DNA of 17,568 nucleotides, taken from contig WQZE01000006.1 of assembly GCA_009780875.1 (NCBI GenBank), positions 1 to 17,568 of the forward strand, given 5' to 3'. The DNA comes from Bacillota bacterium (GTDB lineage: Bacteria; Bacillota; Clostridia; Christensenellales; Pumilibacteraceae). The notes below the pieces were generated by a model. It made no database searches. It saw only the letters and a program-made list of their open reading frames with translations, and was not told the DNA's origin. This document shows, in pieces, positions 13,091 through 17,568 of this stretch (within the stretch, counting starts at the first letter, position 1; each line of letters opens with the position of its first letter). The translations under genes were made by a program, and so were the position numbers.

Positions 13091-13131
13091 ACAAAACCTA
13101 CCTTTGCTTGCAAGGGTAGGCTTTGTTTTTG
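13091..13131 (-). terminator. Terminator downstream of the DUF4177 gene
   Basis: CCTACCTTTGC (13097-13107) pairs with GCAAGGGTAGG (13110-13120) almost perfectly, and flanking ACAAA/TTTGT extend the stem. On the minus strand the stem is followed by TTTTGTTTTG. It lies about 90 bases after the DUF4177 stop codon. Confidence 0.7.
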
Positions 13132-13223
13132 TTTTGCGATGTTTTTGGTGTTTGGAGAGTGGTGTGCTCTATTGCAACAAGGATATTTTGTTTTTGCTCT
13201 GCCTATGCATCCAAGCCCACGAC

Positions 13224-13469
13224 CTATCTTCTTGGGGTTGGCATCATTGGTTGCATTGGCATTGGTTGGGCACCGCCTACGATTTGTCGCTCCAAAATGG
13301 CTACAAATTCGTTGCGGCTGATTCCCATTCCTCCAAAATCTGCATTGGCACAATTGACGACTCTAAATCCTTGTTGGGCATAGATATTGAGTGCTTCTTC
13401 TAGTTTTTGAGCATCAAATTTGCCAGCAAATCTTGGGTCTTTGGGTGTGAGTATTTTGTATTCAAACAT
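13224..13469 (-). CDS. DUF4177 domain protein with proline/methionine-rich tail
   Basis: A small soluble protein of 81 residues. MFEYKILTPKD at the start, EEALNIYAQQGFRVVNC in the middle and NEFVAILERQ near the end match the DUF4177 pattern (EYK..., LN.Y...GW..V, ...ILERP). The family is of unknown function and often encoded alone. After the domain, a tail VGGAQPMPMQPMMPTPRR adds a P/M-rich extension that is probably disordered. I chose the ATG at 13469 because AAGGAG lies seven bases upstream; the frame extends to 13502 but overlaps the promoter. It has its own promoter and terminator. Confidence 0.85.
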   Translation of the reverse strand: MFEYKILTPKDPRFAGKFDAQKLEEALNIYAQQGFRVVNCANADFGGMGISRNEFVAILERQIVGGAQPMPMQPMMPTPRR

Positions 13470-13492
13470 TTTTATTCTCCTTATGTATGGAT

Positions 13493-13521
13493 AGTGTAAC
13501 ACAAAAGAAAAAATAAGTCAA
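13493..13521 (-). promoter_or_regulatory. Promoter of the DUF4177 gene
   Basis: On the minus strand: TTGACT (13521-13516), 17-base spacer, TACACT (13498-13493), with TG one base before the -10. The predicted start is about 15-20 bases before the ATG at 13469. Confidence 0.75.
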
Positions 13522-13811
13522 GGATAAAAGAGGTACAACGGCAAGAAAGGAATCATTTGCTTGCAACAAGTCAAGTTGCAAGGGTAGAGAGGCGTGTTAT
13601 ATTTTATTGGATGGAGATGTATGGGGCGCAAGGACAAGAAAAGGGTTGTGTGGAATTGGACAAAATGGCAGTCATCTTTGGATGAAACAAGTCAACGGGA
13701 TACGCATTGTGTATGTGAGCGTGGCGTATGAGAACAAGGTTTGTGGCAAGAGGACATAGACAGTGTTTGTTTGGGGATGAGGCAATTTTGGCTTAGGAAA
13801 AAGGGGCAAAA

Positions 13812-13840
13812 CACCCGCCACCGTGCTTGGGTGGCGGGTG
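13812..13840 (-). terminator. Rho-independent terminator of the Ca2+-ATPase gene
   Basis: An 11-bp G/C-rich stem, CACCCGCCACC (13812-13822) with GGTGGCGGGTG (13830-13840), and a seven-base loop. On the minus strand it is followed by TTTTGCCCCTTTTT. It lies 16 bases after the ATPase stop codon. Confidence 0.85.
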
Positions 13841-13855
13841 CAGTTGCGGTTGGGT

Positions 13856-16552
13856 TTAGGATTTCTTGGTGCAAATCTTGTAAATCTCTACAAAAGGGAT
13901 GATGGCAAGAGAGAGTAGGATAGCCGTGAGCGTTTGTTGTAGGTCCAAGGCTTCTAGTTCAAATACCTTGGCAATCGGTGGGACAAAGACCACAAGGGCA
14001 ATGAGTGCCACGCCTATGACAAAGGATAGATTGAGTGTGCGGTTTTGCAAGGGATTGCCTTGCAAGACGCTGTTGTGTTCTGACCTGCAATTGTAGGCGT
14101 GAAAGAGTTGGATGAGACAAAGGGTGACAAAAGCCATCGTCATTGCGAAGGTGTGTCTATGCTCATAGGATTGCACGCCGTGGGGTGGGATGACATAGAG
14201 TCCCACAAAGAAAGATGCCAAAACAAGGGCGGTTTGCATAATGCCTTGCACAAAAATTTGCATACCAAACTTGCCTTTGAGAAGATTGCTTTGTTTGGTG
14301 GGCGGTTTTTGCATAATGTCATTTTCTGCTTTTTCTAGACCCAGGGCGAGAGCGGGGAGTGAGTCGGTCACCAAGTTGACCCACAAAATCATTACGGGGG
14401 TCAAAAAGGTCATTTTGAAAAACACCGTGACCACAAAGAGACACAAAACCTCGGCAATGTTGGCACTGAGCAAAAACTTGATGGATTTTTTGATATTGCT
14501 AAAAACCTTTCGCCCCTCTTTGACGGCCGTCACAATGGTGGCAAAGTTGTCATCGGCAAGCACCATATCACTTGCACCCTTGGCTACATCGGTACCTGTG
14601 ATGCCCATCCCAATCCCAATGTCCGCCGCATTGAGAGCGGGGGCATCGTTGACGCCATCACCTGTCATAGCGGTAATTTTGTCATTGGACTTGAAGGCTT
14701 TGACAAGGCGTACTTTGTTGCTTGGGGACACCCTTGCAAAGACGCCATAGTCAAGGATGGTGTCGTTGAGTTCTTGGTCGCTCATAGTGTCCACGCTTGC
14801 ACCATCGGTCACTTTGCCCTCAATGCCAATCTCACGGGCAATCGCCTCAGCGGTGATGGCGTGGTCGCCTGTAATCATCACGGTCTTGATTTGTGCCGTT
14901 TTGCATTCTTGAATGGCTGCCTTGACCTCCTCTCTTGGGGGGTCAATCATTGCCATCAAGCCCACAAATACAAGGTCGGATTCAGCGTGTTTTTGTGTGT
15001 TGATACCGAGAGCAAGCACTCGCAAAGCCTGTTTTGCAAAGTTCTCACAAGTTGTTTTGAGTGCATCTATGTCTTGCCTGGTGATGGGGCGTACAAGCAT
15101 CTTGTGAGAGTCTAGGAGTGCGGTCTCCGTGCCACCGTTGTCTACCGCAATATGCGTGCACTTTGCAATCAATCTGTCAAAGGCACCCTTGGTAAAACTT
15201 GCTTTTTGGTTGTGCGTATCTGCAATCTCTACGGACATCAATTTGCGGTCACTATCAAAGGGAATTTCGCTTATGCGTTGAAAGCCCGTAGAGAAGTCCA
15301 CGGCGTGCATCCTAGCATAGGCAGTCAAAGCGGTTTCCGTGGGGTCTCCCAGCAAATGGTCGCCACTCACTACGGTGTCATTGCAAAGTGCCATCCCAAG
15401 TGACAAAACCTTTTGACTTTGCGTACGGGGTGGGGTGCTTGCTTGGTAGGTTGTGCCAAGTGTGTGCAAGGTGGTCACCGTCATTTTGTTTTGCGTGAGT
15501 GTGCCCGTTTTGTCGCTACAAATGACTTGGGTGCTTCCCAAGACTTCTACCGATGGGATATTGCGTACAATGGCCTTTTGTGTGGACATCACTCTCACGC
15601 CCATTGCAAGCACGATGGTCACAACAGCGGGCAATCCCTCAGGGATGGCAGCGACGGCAATGGCAACAGTGGTCAAAAAGGCGGCAATGATGGGGGTCTT
15701 GTTGACAAAGAAAGAAGTCGCAAAAATGATGGCTGCAATCCCCAAGACGCCAAAACTGAGGATTTTGGCGGTCTTTGCGAGTTGTTTTTGCAATGGGGTG
15801 CCGCCTTTATCTTTTTGAGAGAGAAGGGTGGCAATTTTGCCTACTTGGGTATGGATGCCTGTGGCAACCACGACGCCTTCGCCACGCCCATAAACTACGG
15901 TGCTTGTGGAGTACGCCATATTTTTGCGGTCGCCAAGCGGTGTGGCAAGGTCATCAAGTTTGGTGGTGCTTTTTTCGCAAGGCAGGCTTTCACCGGTGAG
16001 AGCGGATTCTTGCGTTTTGAGATTGACGCAGTTGACAAGTCTCAAATCAGCGGGGACGCTGTCGCCAGCCTCCAAAACGACCATATCACCAGGCACCAAG
16101 TCCTCGCTTGCGATTTTGACAATCACGCCCTCTCGCTTGACCTTGGCAAAGGGCTTGGACATATTTTTGAGTGCATCCATTGCATTGTTGGCTCTGTCTT
16201 GTTGGATGAGTCCAATGACCGCATTGACAATCACAATCAAAAGGATGATGCCGCCATCAATCAGTTCGCTATACTCTTTTTGTGACAAGGCAACCGCCCC
16301 AGAAATCAATGCAGCGGCAATTAAGACCATCACCATTGCATCAGACATTTGTGCCAAGAATCGCAAAAGGAGCGGCGTTGGTTTTTTGGAGGGCAATACA
16401 TTCTTGCCATACTGCAAAAGTCTCTTGGTTACTTGGTCAGGGCTGAGCCCTTGCGTGGTGGTTTGCAAGGAGTCCAGGCTGTCCGCAACGGAGAGTGTAT
16501 GGTGATTGTCTTGTGGTGGCTGCACATTTTGTGTATTTATTTCTTTTTTCAT
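13856..16552 (-). CDS. P-type Ca2+-transporting ATPase (type IIA, SERCA/PMCA-like)
   Basis: An integral membrane pump of 898 residues that expels Ca2+ using ATP. It has the N-terminal cation-ATPase domain (LSPDQVTKRLLQYGKNVLP), TGES of the actuator domain (Glu188), PEGLP in M4 (Glu305), the phosphorylated Asp347 in SDKTGTLT, the hinge TGDGVNDAPAL, and C-terminal membrane helices. M5 has the pattern SANIAE and M6 has NLVTD, matching the Asn, Glu, Asn, Thr and Asp that bind both calcium ions in SERCA. I chose the ATG at 16552 because AAGGTGA sits six bases upstream; an in-frame ATG at 16588 lacks this. The thioredoxin gene lies upstream on the same strand, with an inverted repeat between them. 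I saw no clear promoter directly before it. Confidence 0.93.
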   Translation of the reverse strand: MKKEINTQNVQPPQDNHHTLSVADSLDSLQTTTQGLSPDQVTKRLLQYGKNVLPSKKPTPLLLRFLAQMSDAMVMVLIAAALISGAVALSQKEYSELIDGGIILLIVIVNAVIGLIQQDRANNAMDALKNMSKPFAKVKREGVIVKIASEDLVPGDMVVLEAGDSVPADLRLVNCVNLKTQESALTGESLPCEKSTTKLDDLATPLGDRKNMAYSTSTVVYGRGEGVVVATGIHTQVGKIATLLSQKDKGGTPLQKQLAKTAKILSFGVLGIAAIIFATSFFVNKTPIIAAFLTTVAIAVAAIPEGLPAVVTIVLAMGVRVMSTQKAIVRNIPSVEVLGSTQVICSDKTGTLTQNKMTVTTLHTLGTTYQASTPPRTQSQKVLSLGMALCNDTVVSGDHLLGDPTETALTAYARMHAVDFSTGFQRISEIPFDSDRKLMSVEIADTHNQKASFTKGAFDRLIAKCTHIAVDNGGTETALLDSHKMLVRPITRQDIDALKTTCENFAKQALRVLALGINTQKHAESDLVFVGLMAMIDPPREEVKAAIQECKTAQIKTVMITGDHAITAEAIAREIGIEGKVTDGASVDTMSDQELNDTILDYGVFARVSPSNKVRLVKAFKSNDKITAMTGDGVNDAPALNAADIGIGMGITGTDVAKGASDMVLADDNFATIVTAVKEGRKVFSNIKKSIKFLLSANIAEVLCLFVVTVFFKMTFLTPVMILWVNLVTDSLPALALGLEKAENDIMQKPPTKQSNLLKGKFGMQIFVQGIMQTALVLASFFVGLYVIPPHGVQSYEHRHTFAMTMAFVTLCLIQLFHAYNCRSEHNSVLQGNPLQNRTLNLSFVIGVALIALVVFVPPIAKVFELEALDLQQTLTAILLSLAIIPFVEIYKICTKKS

Positions 16553-16607
16553 TTTTGTCACCTTGTTTGTTGGTTTGCAATTTTGCATAAAGAGGGGACT
16601 ATGGAAT

Positions 16608-16639
16608 AAACTAGTAGTAGAATTTTCTACTACTAGTTT
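16608..16639. repeat. 15-bp perfect inverted repeat between trxA and the Ca2+-ATPase gene
   Basis: AAACTAGTAGTAGAA (16608-16622) and its exact reverse complement (16625-16639) are two bases apart. It starts 25 bases after the thioredoxin stop and lies upstream of the ATPase start. On the minus strand it is followed by TTTATTCC, so it may be a weak terminator of trxA; an operator for the ATPase is the alternative. Confidence 0.75.
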
Positions 16640-16663
16640 GGCTTTTGTGTGCTCAAAAAATGA

Positions 16664-16981
16664 TTATAGACTCATCATTTGTTTGATTTGTTCAATATTT
16701 TGTACACCTGTATGTTTTGCAAATACTTGACCGTTTTTGAAAACAATGAGTGTTGGAATGCTGCTGACTTCATAGTTGTTGGCAATTTGCATACAGTCAT
16801 CGACATTGAGTTTGTATACCTCTGCCTTGCCCGCCAACTCTGTGGAGAGTTTGTCAATGGTGGGGGAGAGCATTTTGCAAGGTCCACACCAGTCTGCAAA
16901 AAAATCAACCAAAACGGGATTGCTTGCTTTGAGTACTTTCTCTTCAAAATTTTGCTCCGTGAGAGCGATTACATTGGACAT
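16664..16981 (-). CDS. trxA: Thioredoxin
   Basis: A 105-residue cytosolic thiol-disulfide oxidoreductase of classical form. The active site is FADWCGPCKM with Cys32 and Cys35, preceded by VLVDFFA. The cis-proline loop is SIPTL (Pro76), and VFKNGQ precedes the last strand. An extra cysteine at about position 63 (DDCMQIA) is common in this family. The start has AAGGAG nine bases upstream. Its operon relation to the ATPase is uncertain because of the inverted repeat at 16608-16639. The thioredoxin reductase gene is not in the window. Confidence 0.94.
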   Translation of the reverse strand: MSNVIALTEQNFEEKVLKASNPVLVDFFADWCGPCKMLSPTIDKLSTELAGKAEVYKLNVDDCMQIANNYEVSSIPTLIVFKNGQVFAKHTGVQNIEQIKQMMSL

Positions 16982-17007
16982 AAATAGTTTCTCCTTCTTA
17001 GTTATAT

Positions 17008-17036
17008 TTTGTATTTATTATTGGTATAGGTATCAA
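17008..17036 (-). promoter_or_regulatory. Possible weak promoter of trxA
   Basis: On the minus strand: TTGATA (17036-17031), 17-base spacer, TACAAA (17013-17008). The match is 5 of 6 and 4 of 6. The -35 lies just beyond the dipeptidase stop codon. Read-through from the dipeptidase gene is equally possible. Confidence 0.3.
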
Positions 17037-17037
17037 A

Positions 17038-17568
17038 TCAGTCTTGGTTGCAAAGTTGCAAAAATGCATCATAGTAGATATCTACGAGCAAGGCAAAATG
17101 GTCAAGTCTGTATTTTTCGTTGGGTTTGTGAATGTCTACTTCCACATCAGGGAACTGCAATCCAAATGCCACCGCATTTTTGAGTTCTCTCGCATAGGTT
17201 CCACCACCAATTTGAATACAATGGGGGGGCTGACCGGTATGCTTGTGATAAATCCCCAAGAGTGTTTGTATCAAAGGGGACTGCGGGTCAATATAGTGAT
17301 TGGGCTTGTATGCAATAGTATTATATGTTGCAATACTAGATATATTATATTTTTTTAGACCGGCAAGCAACAATCGTTCAAACTCCTTGTTGTCCACTGT
17401 GAGTGGGAGGCGGGTGTCAAAGGACAGCACCAATGAGTCTTCCACCCGTTCAATTTTGGACAGTGTGAGCGTCAAGTCACCGCTTTTGGGACATTCTTGG
17501 TTGAGCCCTAGCAAAGATAGTTTGCCACTATCAAAGATATTGGAGAGGGTGCCAAAGAGTGTGCTACG
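17038..17568 (-). CDS. pepV: M20 family dipeptidase, PepV-like (C-terminal part, 5' end outside window)
   Basis: The frame is open from the right edge of the window to the stop at 17038, giving the last ~176 residues of a protein that is usually about 460 long. It matches the end of PepV/Sapep-type Xaa-His and broad-specificity dipeptidases: STLFGTLSNIFDSGKLSLLG, an IERVEDSLVLSFDTRLP strand segment of the lid domain, IGGGTYARELKNAVAFG, and HKPNEKYRLDHF. In that last motif the His is the expected metal ligand. These zinc enzymes release amino acids from dipeptides in the cytosol. A TTG at 17514 is not the start, since family sequence continues upstream of it. The symbol is tentative because the N-terminal catalytic motifs are not visible. 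Confidence 0.8.
   Translation of the reverse strand, partial: RSTLFGTLSNIFDSGKLSLLGLNQECPKSGDLTLTLSKIERVEDSLVLSFDTRLPLTVDNKEFERLLLAGLKKYNISSIATYNTIAYKPNHYIDPQSPLIQTLLGIYHKHTGQPPHCIQIGGGTYARELKNAVAFGLQFPDVEVDIHKPNEKYRLDHFALLVDIYYDAFLQLCNQD

Larger units (their letters stand above)
12814..13223. other. Intergenic region between tRNA-Thr and the DUF4177 gene
   Basis: Apart from the tRNA promoter (12842-12870) and the terminator at 13091-13131, I see no gene in this stretch. Open frames on both strands here have no ribosome sites and no family resemblance. The part from about 12885 to 13080 holds nothing I can interpret. Confidence 0.6.
13470..13855. other. Intergenic region between the DUF4177 gene and the Ca2+-ATPase gene
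   Basis: Besides the DUF4177 promoter and the terminator at 13812-13840, it holds a hairpin CTTGCAAC (13560-13567) / GTTGCAAG (13575-13582). A plus-strand frame is open from 13517 to a stop near 13727, but it has no start codon with a ribosome site before its only ATG at 13682. I do not call a gene there. Confidence 0.55.

Noticed and set aside
12904..13403. Open frames on both strands in the tRNA-Thr to DUF4177 gap
   Set aside because: They cross a strong terminator hairpin, lack ribosome sites and show Cys/His-rich composition typical of non-coding frames here.
13517..13727. Possible gene remnant upstream of the Ca2+-ATPase terminator (frame with WMKQVNGIRIVYV)
   Set aside because: The frame is open for about 70 codons, but the only ATG is late and has no ribosome site. 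A faint resemblance to a QVHG-type laccase-domain motif is too short to support a pseudogene.
15413..16285. 290-codon plus-strand ORF opposite the Ca2+-ATPase gene
   Set aside because: It is the antisense shadow of a clearly coding, motif-rich gene, has no ribosome site, and its translation is low-complexity G/H/N-rich.

Overview
The window looks like chromosomal DNA of a low- to moderate-GC Gram-positive bacterium, most likely an anaerobic Bacillota/Clostridia lineage. This is inferred from strong AGGAGG-type ribosome sites, consensus sigma-A promoters, a PepV-type dipeptidase, DUF4256 and DUF4177 proteins, a Thr tRNA with encoded CCA, and ABC transporters with no outer-membrane partner. I cannot name the species. 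There is no phage, transposase, integrase or CRISPR signature.

Layout. (1) 3-918: the end of one unknown gene and one complete unknown gene, each followed by an intrinsic terminator. (2) 1025-1981: manA, mannose-6-phosphate isomerase. (3) 1988-8149: a tandemly duplicated two-gene cassette. Each unit has a consensus extended -10 promoter, a structured 5' leader, a small exported protein of an unrecognised family, an intercistronic hairpin, and a fused ATPase-permease ABC transporter of MacB/FtsX type. The transporters are diverged over most of their length, but their last 143 residues are identical, which points to recent gene conversion. (4) 8390-11914: a compact operon queF, DUF4256 gene, queC, queD, queE, folE. 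It encodes all the enzymes from GTP to preQ1, the queuosine precursor, and its promoter predicts a leaderless queF mRNA. (5) 11929-12720: a zinc-ribbon membrane protein with its own promoter set among palindromes. (6) 12738-13521, minus strand: tRNA-Thr(GGU) and a DUF4177 gene, each with its own promoter and terminator. (7) 13812-17568, minus strand: a P-type Ca2+-ATPase, a thioredoxin, and the C-terminal part of a PepV-like M20 dipeptidase cut by the window edge.

How the genes fit together. FolE makes dihydroneopterin triphosphate from GTP, QueD makes carboxytetrahydropterin, QueE makes carboxydeazaguanine, QueC makes preQ0 and QueF reduces it to preQ1. The most novel part is the duplicated cassette. 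An exported protein with a conserved DRGxGG core and a conserved C-terminal ISD[S/T]G tail is paired each time with its own transporter, under promoters and leaders that share architecture. One leader carries a credible 8-residue upstream ORF whose stop codon lies in a hairpin with an SD-like loop. The function of this cassette is unknown.
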